Source: Cylindrospermopsis curvispora GIHE-G1 (GTDB lineage: Bacteria; Cyanobacteriota; Cyanobacteriia; Cyanobacteriales; Nostocaceae). Taken from it: a stretch of 64,000 bases of DNA. The stretch is from assembly GCF_014489415.1 (NCBI RefSeq), contig NZ_CP060822.1:2589501-2653500 (forward strand). The letters run 5' to 3'. Every line of letters begins with the position of its first letter. Within the stretch, counting starts at the first letter, position 1. Under the pieces are notes generated by a model, which was not told where the DNA came from, did no database searches, and saw nothing but the letters and a program-made list of their open reading frames with translations. Shown piece by piece: positions 42,761-52,912 of the stretch. A program made the position numbers and the translations under genes.

Positions 42761-43705
42761 TTACCACTCGTCTGGTAGTGCAAATTTCCTATATACCTCC
42801 GGGTTTTTGACTATACTATGACGATCAATCCCTGACCAGCCATCACGAGTATTTTTACTCATTGTGTTTTTACCTACTATGGCCTTCCAAGGTGGAACAT
42901 TGGATCCGACTGCATTAGCGACTAATTGAGATAGCTCCGAAAAGTTATCTGTGTTTATTCCTAAATCAACTCCATATATGTATTTTAAAGCCATAATAAC
43001 CTCTTCTAAAGCTGCGTTCCCCGCTCTTTCACCCAGTCCATTAACGGTAGTATTTACAGACAGGGCACCACCCCTAATAGCAGCAATAGCATTAGCAGTA
43101 GCGAGTCCAAAATCGTTATGGGTATGAATTTCTATGGGAATTGATAATCGAGAGACTAGTCGTTTAATTTTTAGGTGGGTTCTAAAGGGTTCTAACACAC
43201 CCACCGTATCGCAAAAGCGAAATCTTGATGCACCCCATTCTTGAGCATACAAAGCAACATCTTCCAGAAAACCTTCATCTGCTCTGGAACAGTCTTCTCC
43301 TCCCACTCCTACCCAAAGATTGTGATCCAGTGCAAAGTGAATACAGTCTTGCAGTCTTTGTAAACTAACTCGCCATTGTCCATGGAATTTGGTAGCAATT
43401 TGGATTCCAGAAACGGGAATAGCGATGTGTATTCTTTTGATCCCACAGGAGAGAGAAGCTTTAATATCTGAAATAACTGCTCGGTTCCAAGCTAGTAATT
43501 TGGCATTTAGATCTAAATCATTAATAGCTCTAATGGCATTAATTTGTTCTTCCCCCATAGCAGGTATACCTACTTCTAATTCTGGAATACCAATGGCATC
43601 CAAAAATTGGGCGATCGCCACTTTTTCTTTGAGTGTAAAAGTAACTCTTGCCGCTTGTTCACCATCACGTAATGTAGTATCGTTAATATTAATTTTACCC
43701 ATCAC
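42761..43705 (-). CDS. nifV: Homocitrate synthase NifV, C-terminally truncated and degraded
   Basis: 314 residues; full NifV proteins are usually around 375-385. The TIM barrel is intact: [16 protein letters not shown], the metal site IHTHNDFG, and [16 protein letters not shown]. After KAIVGKN the conserved HESGIHxDG motif of the second domain is replaced by [12 protein letters not shown], losing its key His and Glu, and the protein ends at KFALPDEW. Just beyond the stop, in another frame, come NLVLG residues that resemble the LVLGKHSG of the missing domain. The enzyme makes homocitrate for FeMo-cofactor. This copy may be weak or dead. It heads the nifV-nifZ-nifT string. Confidence 0.88.
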   Translation of the reverse strand: MMGKININDTTLRDGEQAARVTFTLKEKVAIAQFLDAIGIPELEVGIPAMGEEQINAIRAINDLDLNAKLLAWNRAVISDIKASLSCGIKRIHIAIPVSGIQIATKFHGQWRVSLQRLQDCIHFALDHNLWVGVGGEDCSRADEGFLEDVALYAQEWGASRFRFCDTVGVLEPFRTHLKIKRLVSRLSIPIEIHTHNDFGLATANAIAAIRGGALSVNTTVNGLGERAGNAALEEVIMALKYIYGVDLGINTDNFSELSQLVANAVGSNVPPWKAIVGKNTMSKNTRDGWSGIDRHSIVKNPEVYRKFALPDEW

Positions 43706-43839
43706 AAATATTCCTCTAGGGGATTTTTATGGAGACTAACTGGTTTACATAGCAGTGATTAAAGTCACTTATTTATGTTTGATTATGCCTCAATTTTTGC
43801 ACCATATCTGTATGCTAAACCACCAAATTTAGATATAAA

Positions 43840-43959
43840 CTAAGATGGTTTGTTAGTGGGTTGATCAGAATCTTTTATGAATAATCTATGACTAATATAG
43901 CTATTAGTCATTCCCGTAATCACCAAAATAGTTAATCCAGCAATTAAAGTAGTAATCAT
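43840..43959 (-). CDS. Small single-pass membrane protein (39 aa)
   Basis: An ATG at 43959 opens 39 codons ending at a TAG at 43840, preceded by AAAAGG at a spacing of about nine. The product (MITTLIAGLTILVITGMTNS, then a polar tail SHRLFIKDSDQPTNKPS) has one N-terminal membrane helix. It does not match the small photosystem or cytochrome b6f subunits I know. The call rests on the ribosome site and the helix. Confidence 0.45.
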   Translation of the reverse strand: MITTLIAGLTILVITGMTNSYISHRLFIKDSDQPTNKPS

Positions 43960-43994
43960 GGTATGTACCTTTTAGAGTTGGGGATAGAAATTGA

Positions 43995-44192
43995 TTAAAC
44001 ATTTTCCGCTAACCAATCAAAAATCCTTTCTAGTTGTTTTAGATCTATTAGTCCATATTGCCAAAGCAACATGGGAATTGGTGCTTCATCAAACTTACGG
44101 TGTCGTAGAGCGACAGCAATATCAGCTTGGGAAAGTTCTAACTCATAATAGAGAAATTGGAGCAGCTTCTTGTCCCTCTTGCAGTTAACCAT
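43995..44192 (-). CDS. DUF2949 protein
   Basis: 65 residues, all helical. The motif LLQFLYYELELSQADIAVALRH followed by PIPMLLWQYGLIDLKQLERIFDWL is the cyanobacterial DUF2949 signature. No function is known. It lies upstream of nifV on the same strand. Confidence 0.8.
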   Translation of the reverse strand: MVNCKRDKKLLQFLYYELELSQADIAVALRHRKFDEAPIPMLLWQYGLIDLKQLERIFDWLAENV

Positions 44193-44248
44193 AGAATTAG
44201 TAAGGTATAAAAAGTATTACGAATATCAGCAATAGCTATTAACAACAA

Positions 44249-44506
44249 CTAGTGATTGTAACCGCAATACCAACAAGTTTCCAACCATTCTACTAGTTCC
44301 TCCCGGGATCCCAAAAATTGCAGAATGGTGTTTTGCACAATCACTGCTTCCCTGATGCTGTTTACTTGTACTCGCAATGAACCATCAAGTTCAAAATTAC
44401 AAGCAATCATTAATTCTTGTAACCGATCAAGTATTTCTGAGCGATCGCTCAAAGGAACCTCCAAAAATTGTTCACCCAAAGCCAAAAAGTTACCATGAAA
44501 GGACAT
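44249..44506 (-). CDS. Hypothetical cyanobacterial protein
   Basis: 85 residues, probably helical and soluble, with the ending ELVEWLETCWYCGYNH containing a Cys-x2-Cys pair. I do not recognise a family. The frame has a normal start, a length free of stops, and sits among small nif-adjacent genes on the same strand. It is likely real but of unknown role. Confidence 0.5.
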   Translation of the reverse strand: MSFHGNFLALGEQFLEVPLSDRSEILDRLQELMIACNFELDGSLRVQVNSIREAVIVQNTILQFLGSREELVEWLETCWYCGYNH

Positions 44507-44972
44507 AAGTTACTCTTGATAATAAATTAGATAGTCCACACCAAATCTATTTTTCCAGCTTGGTCAAGGAATTTGGTGCATGTTCTGCTTATAGCAGTTG
44601 ACCTTCAACCCAAAAAAATTGTGCATAGGGATTAAATTTATTGAATTTATTGAGATTGTACTCACTGGGTTTAAAACTATAGTCAGTACAATCTTAATAT
44701 TTTTTTTGGGTGATAGGGACTAGTTTTTTATGAAGGGGGCACTAGTATTTATCAGTTAGGGTTTGAGTTTTATACTACTCTATTAAATCCCTGACTTTAT
44801 GGGGTACCACAAAGTTCTAGTCAAAGCTATATTAACTGTACTCACTATTGGGACTATGAAGTAAAATACTATGAACGTGATTATAATAGGGGCAAAATCT
44901 ATGTATTGACTTTTACTATTAACAGTTTAGATTTCTGATCGCTAAAAAACCAATTTCTTTATTTTCTTTTAA
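44507..44972. other. 466 bp gap with a hairpin
   Basis: No gene. It contains GATTGTACT (44654-44662) and its complement AGTACAATC (44685-44693), followed by an AT-rich, T-rich run, which looks like a plus-strand terminator without a gene before it. A second TGTACTCACT occurs at ~44839. Confidence 0.4.
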
Positions 44973-45383
44973 TTATCTAAAAAATCTCCTCGGAGTAAAC
45001 TTGGTTTTTTTAGGACAATACTCAGAACAGTCTATAGCTGCTTCCGTAAGGACTATATCTGGTTTTACTGCGCACTTGAGATAATGGTTATTAGAAAAGA
45101 ATTTACAGTTTTTACAGGGGACTTGACTGACTCCCTTGACAGTCAATGACACTCTTTCCTCCAAAGCAGAGCGAATTTTTTGGAGTATTAATAAAAATAC
45201 TGCCCAGACAATTACAAAGCCCAAGGGACTTAAACTAATAGCTATATCAGAAATACTGAGCCACTGGCTCATATCTTGTTTTTGACCACTTTCTTGGACA
45301 CCTTCCCTTTGTTTGAGGTAATCAAATTTCTGATTTATTGTCACAGTTTCCACCTGAGTTTGTAATATACTTTTTGTATACAT
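44973..45383 (-). CDS. Hypothetical membrane protein with a Cys-rich C-terminus
   Basis: 136 residues. One membrane helix (~55-72, SPLGFVIVWAVFLLILQ) is followed by a short basic stretch and the Cys cluster PCKNCKFF, YLKCAVKP, DCSEYCP, five or six Cys that could bind metal or a cluster. Met at residue 38 (MSQWLSISD) is an alternative start. I know no name for it. Nothing else is within 300 bp either side. Confidence 0.6.
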   Translation of the reverse strand: MYTKSILQTQVETVTINQKFDYLKQREGVQESGQKQDMSQWLSISDIAISLSPLGFVIVWAVFLLILQKIRSALEERVSLTVKGVSQVPCKNCKFFSNNHYLKCAVKPDIVLTEAAIDCSEYCPKKTKFTPRRFFR

Positions 45384-45697
45384 ATCATTTACCTTTGGTG
45401 ATAGCGTTGGTGATCTTGAGAGAGTTTTGTATAATTTCCAAAGTTATTTTCATGTTTTGATATAACCCAAATGCAGGTTTTTAAAAACCTCATAAGAATT
45501 TTCTTAATTTCATAATTATTTTTCAATCATCTTTTCAATTATATGTTTAGCATAATAAAAGTTTACCTATATCTTTCGATAGGTTTGATTGTAAATATCA
45601 AAATCTCTATCTCAAGAAATAACTTACTCCTCAAATAACCCAACTAAATTCCCACCTGCAACGAAGTGAGGTGGGAACTATCGGACTATATAAATGC
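45384..45697. other. 314 bp gap with two palindromes
   Basis: No gene. A 16-bp palindrome AGGTTTTTAAAAACCT lies at 45475-45490. A hairpin with 9-bp arms (TTCCCACCT / AGGTGGGAA) lies at 45649-45677, just after the stop of the next minus-strand gene, and may end it although no T-run follows. Confidence 0.4.
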
Positions 45698-46012
45698 TTA
45701 ATTATTTGATAGACGTGCTTTTACATCCGTTGCAAAGTCTTCATATCTTCTCAAAGGAGTGACTTGTACATGGACATTTTGACCCATTTTTTTCATAATG
45801 GGTAAATCCAAGAGGATTTGATCCAGAGTATCGGGTGTGGGAACATCTACAATGGCGATTACCCGACGAGTTCCCACACACTTCCATAGATCCACTACCA
45901 CTCCCGCTTGTTTAGCTTGTAGTGCGGTATCTGCTTCTTCGCTCCAGATATTAAACAGCTCCCCCTGTGTCATATTTGGGTATTCAACATGAAAATCCAA
46001 ATGGTATAACAT
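45698..46012 (-). CDS. Muconolactone isomerase-like protein
   Basis: 104 residues from ATG 46012, which has AGGAG just upstream; the longer frame to 46171 has a poor leader. The protein fits the muconolactone delta-isomerase fold (MLYHLDFHVEYP, WSEEADTALQAKQAGVVVDLWKC in parts, RRVIAIVDVPTPDTLDQILL, DLPIMKKMG), a small ferredoxin-like barrel. No aromatic degradation genes are nearby, so the true substrate is unlikely to be muconolactone. It sits near the nif accessory genes. Confidence 0.7.
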   Translation of the reverse strand: MLYHLDFHVEYPNMTQGELFNIWSEEADTALQAKQAGVVVDLWKCVGTRRVIAIVDVPTPDTLDQILLDLPIMKKMGQNVHVQVTPLRRYEDFATDVKARLSNN

Positions 46013-46185
46013 ATCGCTCCTGTATAATTGGACTTGTGCTATTATAACAAAAATAGTTGCTACGTAGCGCAGGATATTTTTTAACTGTTTTTTGACCAAA
46101 CTTATGGATTTAAGTGGGCAAAACCTAACAAATTTTGTTAAAATGTTATTGTTATAAAAACTAATGACCATTAGGAATCAAATTC

Positions 46186-46326
46186 ATGCCGGAAATTACC
46201 AGATTTTACGGAATTATCATTAAACTGTTTTTTGCAGATTATCCTCCTGCTCATTTTCATGCAATTTATGGTGAGTATGAAATTTGGACTAATGGTCAAC
46301 ACTGTAGCCAAAACCTTGAACCGTAA
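46186..46326 (+). pseudogene. DUF4160 fragment
   Basis: A 46-codon frame starting MPEITRFYGIIIKLFF, then PAHFHAIYGEYE, is the N-terminal half of DUF4160, a small protein often paired with DUF2442 in toxin-antitoxin-like loci. The C-terminal half is unrecognisable and no DUF2442 partner is here, so it looks like a remnant. Confidence 0.6.
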
Positions 46327-46358
46327 GTTAAATTCTACCCAGAGATAGAACAGGTTTT

Positions 46359-49358
46359 TCAATTGGGTGGGATTCCCTCCTCCTCAACAGGACGAATGAT
46401 TGCTGGAGCTGGTGTAACTTCTGCTCTAAATATTGCTTCCAATGCTGTTTCTAAACTTTGTGCCATGATAATACGGTTCTCATAAGCTACAATCACTCTA
46501 GCTAATGTTGGCAAACTATTTTGAGTTGCTTCCAAATAAATTGGCTCTACGTACAATAAGGATTGCTCAATGGGAATAATAAGAAGATTACCCTGTACTG
46601 CTTTCGATCCCTGACGATTCCATAGGGAAATTTGCTGAGAAATGACCGGATCCTGATTAATCCTAGCTTCTATTTGTTCTGGACCATAAATCAACCTTTC
46701 TTTGGGAAAATTGTACAATAGTAGCTTACCGTAGTTCTCACCGTCAGAACGTGCTGCTAACCAGGCAATTAAGTTTGTTCTTTGCTTTGGCGTGTAGGGG
46801 AGCAGTAAGATAAACTCTTCAAAGGGAACACTAGGTAAACTAGTTATCAAATAATAGGGTTCAACTTGACGGGACTCTCCGCTATAGATTTCATTGGGAA
46901 TTTGCCATTGGTCTTCCCGGTTATAAAACACTTGGGGATTGATCACATGATATGTCATTAATCGTTCCGATTGTATTTTAAACAAGTCCACTGGATAGCG
47001 AACATGACTGCGGAGATTTTCAGGCATATTTATCAAAGGTTGGAACATTTTAGGGAAGATTTTTGACCAGGAAATAATTAAAGGATCCTCTGGTTTAGCC
47101 ATATAAAATCTTACCGTACCATTATAAGCGTCAATGATAACTTTTACCGAATTACGAATGTAGTTAATACCATTTTCATTGCGATCTGAGTAAGGGTAAC
47201 TACTGCTATTAGTATAGCCATCAATTATCCAATAAAGATAGTTTTTCCCAGCTTTAATTTGTTTATCTTTATCATTAAAATTACCATCTGCTGCTACTAA
47301 ATAGGGTTCGCTATCAAATTGTAAAAAAGGAGCGATCGCCTGAATTCTTTGACTAATATTACGCCTAAACAATATCTTAGTTTCTGGTAAAAAATCCCGT
47401 GTAAAAATCATTGGCCAATCTTTGAAATACATGGCAAATAACCAACGTTTCCATCCAGATCCAATTTGAATTCCTCCTCGACCATCGTAGGTATTATAAA
47501 CATTATCTGCACCGCTAGGATAATCTAATTCTTTAACCCTAGTTCCGGTCATGACATGAGTATTAGAAATTTCTCCATAATAAATTCGTGGCTCACCAAT
47601 AGGTATACTCTGATCAATAGCTGTATTAGCTGTAGTTAGTGCCTTACCATTACCACTGATATCTTTAACAAAGTATTCTGGCAAACCTCCAGGTGCAGCT
47701 GTATTGACAGGACTAACTGTAAATCCATAACCATGGGTGTAGACTAAACTGCGATTAACCCAAGTTTGTGCTTGTGAGGGAACAGCATCATAATCTAATT
47801 CTCGTGCAGCAATTAGGACTTGACGTTTTTCTGGAACTGTCTGTGGTTGTGTTTGAGTTTCTGTGCTAATTTCTCTTTTAATCATGTAGCGGTCAACATC
47901 CGCGTCAGGAAACCGGTAATAGGGACGAATTTGCTGTAATTGACGATTAGTTTTTAAAAGTGGTTCTTGATCCCATAGTCGAATATTCCTAATAGTTAAA
48001 TCATTAGCCTTTAGATCAGACCTAGTCAGGTTTTCTTGGGGGTTAAAGGTTTGAGCGTCAATGGAGTCTAAATCAAATGCTTGACGGGTAAGAGCAATAG
48101 TACGTTCTATATAAGGTTTTTCTCTTTCCAACTCATTGGGTTGTACTACCAGATACTGCATGACATTGGGTATCATCCAGTCAGTGAGGATTATTAATCC
48201 TACATAAATCCCTAACCCATAAATTCCCCATTGATGATGGGGAGATTTGCGATGCCAAAATAAACTTTGCCATAATAGGTAAAACGCTAGAATCACCGCG
48301 CCCACACAAAGTGTGGTATTAGCTGGTAACTGAAAATGAACATCGGTAAAACTGGCGCCAAAACTCACTCCCCGGGGTGAATAAACTAGCTGATAGCGCG
48401 CTAACCAATAACTGAAACCTACTACCAGCATCATTCCGCCAGCTAGGGTGAATAAATGACGTTTCTGTTTGGGTGCAAACCCAGGAAATATACCCTGACT
48501 AAGACTATTGCCTGATTGTAAATAGGTAAGAGTAACTGATATAATTGCATATATACATAATCCTAAAAACCAAAAACAGAGAATTTCTGCTACTGGTAAA
48601 GAAAATACGTAAAAGCTGACATCTTTGCCAAATAAAGGTTCTGTTTGATTAAAATTTGTAGGATAAAAGTATAATAAAATTGTATTCCATCTTTGACATA
48701 CTAACCAGCCAAAACCACAACTGATAATTATGGCGATCGCCCACAGCAAAAATTCCCCATACACTAAAATAGCTATCCCTATGCCTAATGCCAATATAAA
48801 ATACCTAAACTGAGATATTATCTTGATTAAGATTTGGGGAATTATTTCAGATCTAAATATAATTGTTGAATCGTACAAATCATCAATTCCAGTACCTGGG
48901 TTTTGCCAATAGCTGATGACGAATTGCCCATACCAGATTAATATTATTCCTATTAATAAGCTCAAACCCAAGCTCAATGGTAATAGCCAAATAAATTTAA
49001 TGGGTGGGGTTCCAGTTTCTATGTTTTCTGGTTGATATATTTGGGGATATTGGGGACTCAGAAAATTTTTGATTCTGCTGCTTAACTTATTTTTTTCTGT
49101 AATTGCTGGATCTATCTTCAACCCTTGAGGATATTGCCATTTTTTCGCTAGGGAAAGGTTTCCCCAGAAATAAATTATGCTGATCCCAGTAACAATCACC
49201 CAGATCATACCCTGAGTTATTAGTCGCATCAGTAAGTTTGGTAAATAACCCACTTCCTGAAACCAAAAAATTTCTGCTCCTAAGGAGCACGCCAAGTCTA
49301 AACTTAGCCACAACCCCAAAGCACCAATAATAAATTTAACGCACCACTTCCAAAACAT
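46359..49358 (-). CDS. UPF0182 family membrane protein
   Basis: 999 residues, normal for UPF0182 (COG1615). The N-terminal ~370 residues hold about eight membrane helices (for example [20 protein letters not shown] and [19 protein letters not shown]). The C-terminal ~600 residues are a large, probably extracytoplasmic domain with [22 protein letters not shown] and YLVAADG, which are family landmarks. The function is unknown. It shares the strand with the cbiA gene immediately upstream (27 bp). Confidence 0.9.
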   Translation of the reverse strand: MFWKWCVKFIIGALGLWLSLDLACSLGAEIFWFQEVGYLPNLLMRLITQGMIWVIVTGISIIYFWGNLSLAKKWQYPQGLKIDPAITEKNKLSSRIKNFLSPQYPQIYQPENIETGTPPIKFIWLLPLSLGLSLLIGIILIWYGQFVISYWQNPGTGIDDLYDSTIIFRSEIIPQILIKIISQFRYFILALGIGIAILVYGEFLLWAIAIIISCGFGWLVCQRWNTILLYFYPTNFNQTEPLFGKDVSFYVFSLPVAEILCFWFLGLCIYAIISVTLTYLQSGNSLSQGIFPGFAPKQKRHLFTLAGGMMLVVGFSYWLARYQLVYSPRGVSFGASFTDVHFQLPANTTLCVGAVILAFYLLWQSLFWHRKSPHHQWGIYGLGIYVGLIILTDWMIPNVMQYLVVQPNELEREKPYIERTIALTRQAFDLDSIDAQTFNPQENLTRSDLKANDLTIRNIRLWDQEPLLKTNRQLQQIRPYYRFPDADVDRYMIKREISTETQTQPQTVPEKRQVLIAARELDYDAVPSQAQTWVNRSLVYTHGYGFTVSPVNTAAPGGLPEYFVKDISGNGKALTTANTAIDQSIPIGEPRIYYGEISNTHVMTGTRVKELDYPSGADNVYNTYDGRGGIQIGSGWKRWLFAMYFKDWPMIFTRDFLPETKILFRRNISQRIQAIAPFLQFDSEPYLVAADGNFNDKDKQIKAGKNYLYWIIDGYTNSSSYPYSDRNENGINYIRNSVKVIIDAYNGTVRFYMAKPEDPLIISWSKIFPKMFQPLINMPENLRSHVRYPVDLFKIQSERLMTYHVINPQVFYNREDQWQIPNEIYSGESRQVEPYYLITSLPSVPFEEFILLLPYTPKQRTNLIAWLAARSDGENYGKLLLYNFPKERLIYGPEQIEARINQDPVISQQISLWNRQGSKAVQGNLLIIPIEQSLLYVEPIYLEATQNSLPTLARVIVAYENRIIMAQSLETALEAIFRAEVTPAPAIIRPVEEEGIPPN

Positions 49359-49385
49359 CTATTTTTTGGGAAAAACTCTTTATAC

Positions 49386-50825
49386 CTACATTTTACTTCT
49401 GGTTTTTAAAAACTTTACACATTCTCCCAAAAAGTTTTGGGGAATCTCTATACTCTCACCCCAGTGTTGATGTATATAGGAAGCGTGCACATTGGCTAGA
49501 TTCCATCCTTCCCATCCCATATTTTCCTCACAGTCATAACGGAAAGTATTAAATAAGGGACATGTGGTTTCACTATTTAAACAAGAACGATGAAACTCAT
49601 GTCCATAAATGTTTTTTCCTGCATGGTGTAAAAAACTGTTTTCTAAAACTACTGCGCGACGATAACCTAGAGTTAGTTTTTTATCCATTTTCGCCGATGC
49701 TGGTATTATTCCTACCATAGGCCAGGGTTGATTATCAAAGTCAATAATGCTTTCACATAAATACATTAAACCTCCACATTCTGCGATGGTTGGTATTCCA
49801 GATAAGATTATATTTTTCACCTGACCCATCACCTGAATATTCCCAGCCAGATCTTGGGCAAATACTTCGGGAAAACCACCCCCAAAATACATCCCCTGAA
49901 TGTTTTTAGGTAATTGATCATCATTGGTAGGACTCCAAAATACTAATTCTGCTCCCAGTTCCTGTAATAGGTCCAGGTTGTCTTGATAATAAAAGTTAAA
50001 GGCTTTGTCCCGGGCTACCGCAATTCTAATTCTATAACCTGATTGTTGAATATTAACCCCCATACTAACTTCGGTTAACCCGGCTAATTTAGGTTCCTTG
50101 AGCTGATTCACCCGCAACAGTGGTAATAATAATTCCCAATCAAAACAATTATCTCCTAACTTTGCCAACTGGTCAATCACCCTGTCTAGGGCGGTTAATT
50201 CTCCTGTGGGCACTAAACCCAAATGACGATCAGGAATGCTTATATTATCTTCCCTTTTTAGTACACCAACAATAGGTAAACCAAGATTTTTGAGAGAACT
50301 TTTTAATAAAGATAAATGGCGATCGCTCCCCACCCTATTCAATACCAATCCAGCAATTTTTATTCTGGGATCTAAATAACAGTAACCATGAGCAATAGCA
50401 GCTACAGAACCAGACAGACGACCACAGTCAATCACTAATATGACGGGAACATCTAATAATCTAGCTACATGAGCGGTACTGGCAAAATCCACCGGGTAAT
50501 TAATCTTATCACTGTTATTATCAATAATTAGTGACGAAGCACCTACACCGTCGAACAAACCCATTACTCCTTCAATCAAAGCGTATTCAGATTTATTACT
50601 GTGAAGTTTAAAACATTTCTTAATATACCGCTCAGAGGTCAAAACCGCATCTAAATTACGACAGGGTTGATTGGTTACATACTGATGAAACATAGGATCA
50701 ATATAATCCGGACCAACCTTAAAAGATTGAACACTAACTCCCTGACGACATAGGGATGATAAAAGTGAGAGTGTTACAGTAGTTTTACCCACCCCACTCC
50801 GCTCTCCAGCGATAATCACGGTCAT
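49386..50825 (-). CDS. cbiA: Cobyrinate a,c-diamide synthase
   Basis: 479 residues. An N-terminal ATP-binding domain (IIAGERSGVGKTTVTLSLL; KVGPDYIDPMFH; VMGLFDG) and a C-terminal class I glutamine amidotransferase domain with nucleophile Cys in IAECGGLMYL and the preceding GGGFPEVFA. It amidates the a and c side chains of cobyrinate in B12 (pseudocobalamin) synthesis. It starts 86 bp from the divergent sixA. Length and motifs are complete. Confidence 0.93.
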   Translation of the reverse strand: MTVIIAGERSGVGKTTVTLSLLSSLCRQGVSVQSFKVGPDYIDPMFHQYVTNQPCRNLDAVLTSERYIKKCFKLHSNKSEYALIEGVMGLFDGVGASSLIIDNNSDKINYPVDFASTAHVARLLDVPVILVIDCGRLSGSVAAIAHGYCYLDPRIKIAGLVLNRVGSDRHLSLLKSSLKNLGLPIVGVLKREDNISIPDRHLGLVPTGELTALDRVIDQLAKLGDNCFDWELLLPLLRVNQLKEPKLAGLTEVSMGVNIQQSGYRIRIAVARDKAFNFYYQDNLDLLQELGAELVFWSPTNDDQLPKNIQGMYFGGGFPEVFAQDLAGNIQVMGQVKNIILSGIPTIAECGGLMYLCESIIDFDNQPWPMVGIIPASAKMDKKLTLGYRRAVVLENSFLHHAGKNIYGHEFHRSCLNSETTCPLFNTFRYDCEENMGWEGWNLANVHASYIHQHWGESIEIPQNFLGECVKFLKTRSKM

Positions 50826-50911
50826 GAATTTTGATGACTAATAATCCAAGGTCTCTAAATTATAATACCAATATCATTAAACTAATAAACTAATAACCAC
50901 CTTATTAACAT

Positions 50912-51418
50912 ATGTACCTATACCTAATCCGTCATGGTATTGCTGAAGAACATCAATCAGATATTAAAGACGAAGAGCGATCGCTCACTACAGAAGGTAG
51001 AAAGAAAACGGAAAAAATTGCCCAAAGACTAATCCAACTCAAATTTAAATTCGATTTAATCTTAACTAGTCCTTTAGTTCGCGCCAAACAAACGGCAGAA
51101 ATACTTATGCAAGCTGGACTGGGTTCCCAATTAGAAACTTCATTACATTTGAGCTGGGAAGGGAATGTTCACAGTTGGATACAAGAATGGTTAGAACCGA
51201 GAAGACATGATCAAAAATATGACCAGCAAACTCATTTAGCATTAGTGGGACATGAACCATGTTTAAGCAGTTGGGCGGAAATTCTTATCTGGGGAGAAGC
51301 AAAAGAAAAACTCATCCTCAAAAAAGCAGGTATGATAGGAATAGAGGTGCCAGATAATGGCTCTATAGTGGGTCGTAGTCAAATGTTTTGGTTGACACCC
51401 CCGAAATACCTGCTATAA
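50912..51418 (+). CDS. sixA: Phosphohistidine phosphatase SixA
   Basis: 168 residues. Histidine-phosphatase motifs LIRHGIAEE (RHG) at the start, LTSPLVRAKQTAEIL in the middle and LVGHEPCLSSW near 110. SixA removes phosphate from His in phosphorelay domains. It is divergent from cbiA and followed by gltA after about 115 bp. Confidence 0.88.
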   Translation: MYLYLIRHGIAEEHQSDIKDEERSLTTEGRKKTEKIAQRLIQLKFKFDLILTSPLVRAKQTAEILMQAGLGSQLETSLHLSWEGNVHSWIQEWLEPRRHDQKYDQQTHLALVGHEPCLSSWAEILIWGEAKEKLILKKAGMIGIEVPDNGSIVGRSQMFWLTPPKYLL

Positions 51419-51533
51419 CAGTTTTTTTGAGCTTTCGCATACAATGGTTGTTAAATCAACAACTATTAACTGTGAGGGGGATCCCTGGTAAGTTAGCTTG
51501 TTGCTGATATTTCATAAGGTAAATGGTGTAGCC

Positions 51534-52670
51534 ATGACGGTGTGCGAGTATAAGCCAGGTTTAGAAGGAATTCCTGCAGCCCAGTCTAGTATTAGTCATG
51601 TGGACGGGCAAAAGGGAATTTTAGAGTATCGTGGCATTAGAATTGAGGAACTGGCAGCTAAAAGTACCTTCTTAGAGACTGCCTATCTCCTCATCTGGGG
51701 CAAACTACCCACTAAAGAGGAACTAGTAGACTTTGAAAAGGAAATTGTCAGCCATAGACGGATAAAATACCGTATTCGAGATATGATGAAATGCTTTCCT
51801 GAAAGCGGACATCCAATGGATGCCTTACAAGCTTCAGCAGCAGCATTAGGATTATTCTATTCTCGTCGAGATCTCCATAATCCGGTATACATCCGAGATG
51901 CAGTAGTGCGGTTAATAGCCACAATCCCTACCATGGTAGCGGCATTTCAACTAATGCGCAAGGGCAATGATCCAGTCAAACCTAGGGATGATCTAAATTA
52001 TGCTGCCAACTTCTTGTACATGCTCAATGAAAAAGAGCCTGATCCCTTAGCGGCAAGAATTTTCGATGTTTGCTTAATTCTTCATGTTGAGCATACCATG
52101 AACGCATCTACTTTTAGTGCACGAGTCACAGCTTCCACACTAACTGATCCCTATGCTGTTGTAGCCAGTGCGGTAGGTACTTTGGGTGGACCATTACATG
52201 GGGGTGCTAATGAAGAAGTTATACAGATGTTAGAAGAAATTGGCTCTGTAGATAATGTTGCACCCTATTTAGAAGAACGTCTGCAAAAAAAAGCCAAAAT
52301 TATGGGCTTCGGACATCGTGTCTACAAAGTTAAAGACCCCAGAGCCACAATTCTACAAGACTTGGCCCTACAACTATTCGATAAGTTTGGATCTGACAAA
52401 TATTATGCTATTGCTCAGGAAGTAGAAAGAATCATGACCGAGAAAGTTGGCAATAAGGGAATATATCCTAACGTTGACTTTTATTCCGGTCTAGTCTACA
52501 GAAAGATGGGCATTCCGACAGACTTATTTACGCCCGTATTTGCGATCGCTCGTGTTGCTGGTTGGTTAGCCCACTGGAAAGAACAACTAGAAGAAAATCG
52601 CATTTTCCGTCCCACCCAGGTTTATAACGGTCTACATGGAATAGCTTACACTGCTATAGATCAGCGTTAA
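51534..52670 (+). CDS. gltA: Citrate synthase
   Basis: 378 residues from ATG 51534, where the family start MTVCEYKPGLEGIPAAQSSI begins; a TTG 36 bp upstream is unlikely. Catalytic motifs are LHVEHTMNASTF (His), GPLHGGANEEV (His) and MGFGHRVYKVKDPRA (His/Arg), followed by the Asp-bearing NVDFYSG. It makes citrate from oxaloacetate and acetyl-CoA, which in heterocystous cyanobacteria feeds 2-oxoglutarate for nitrogen assimilation. A hairpin follows. Confidence 0.96.
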   Translation: MTVCEYKPGLEGIPAAQSSISHVDGQKGILEYRGIRIEELAAKSTFLETAYLLIWGKLPTKEELVDFEKEIVSHRRIKYRIRDMMKCFPESGHPMDALQASAAALGLFYSRRDLHNPVYIRDAVVRLIATIPTMVAAFQLMRKGNDPVKPRDDLNYAANFLYMLNEKEPDPLAARIFDVCLILHVEHTMNASTFSARVTASTLTDPYAVVASAVGTLGGPLHGGANEEVIQMLEEIGSVDNVAPYLEERLQKKAKIMGFGHRVYKVKDPRATILQDLALQLFDKFGSDKYYAIAQEVERIMTEKVGNKGIYPNVDFYSGLVYRKMGIPTDLFTPVFAIARVAGWLAHWKEQLEENRIFRPTQVYNGLHGIAYTAIDQR

Positions 52671-52677
52671 TGGCGAG

Positions 52678-52704
52678 GGGGGGAAATAAAACTTTGTTCC
52701 CCCC
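52678..52704 (+). terminator. Probable terminator after gltA
   Basis: GGGGGGAA and TTCCCCCC form an 8-bp stem over an 11-base AT-rich loop, 8 bp after the gltA stop. The T-run is only two bases, so termination may be partial. Confidence 0.55.
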
Positions 52705-52912
52705 TTAGAACCAATCTCAATCATAAGTAGAAGTTGTTATCTGGGATCAATTGACGAAACCCATCTAAAGATATACTAGACTCAGTAATTGGCAACAAGT
52801 CTGCCATTAGCCACCATCTCAGTTGAGATGATATACCAGTAAATTTACCTTTATTAATTTACCTAATATTCGTAGATTTACGATGAGTTGACGACTACAA
52901 AGAGTAGCAAAA

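Noticed and set aside
46171-46362. 63-codon minus-strand frame over the DUF4160 fragment
   Set aside because: The plus strand encodes recognisable DUF4160 residues; the minus frame has no support.
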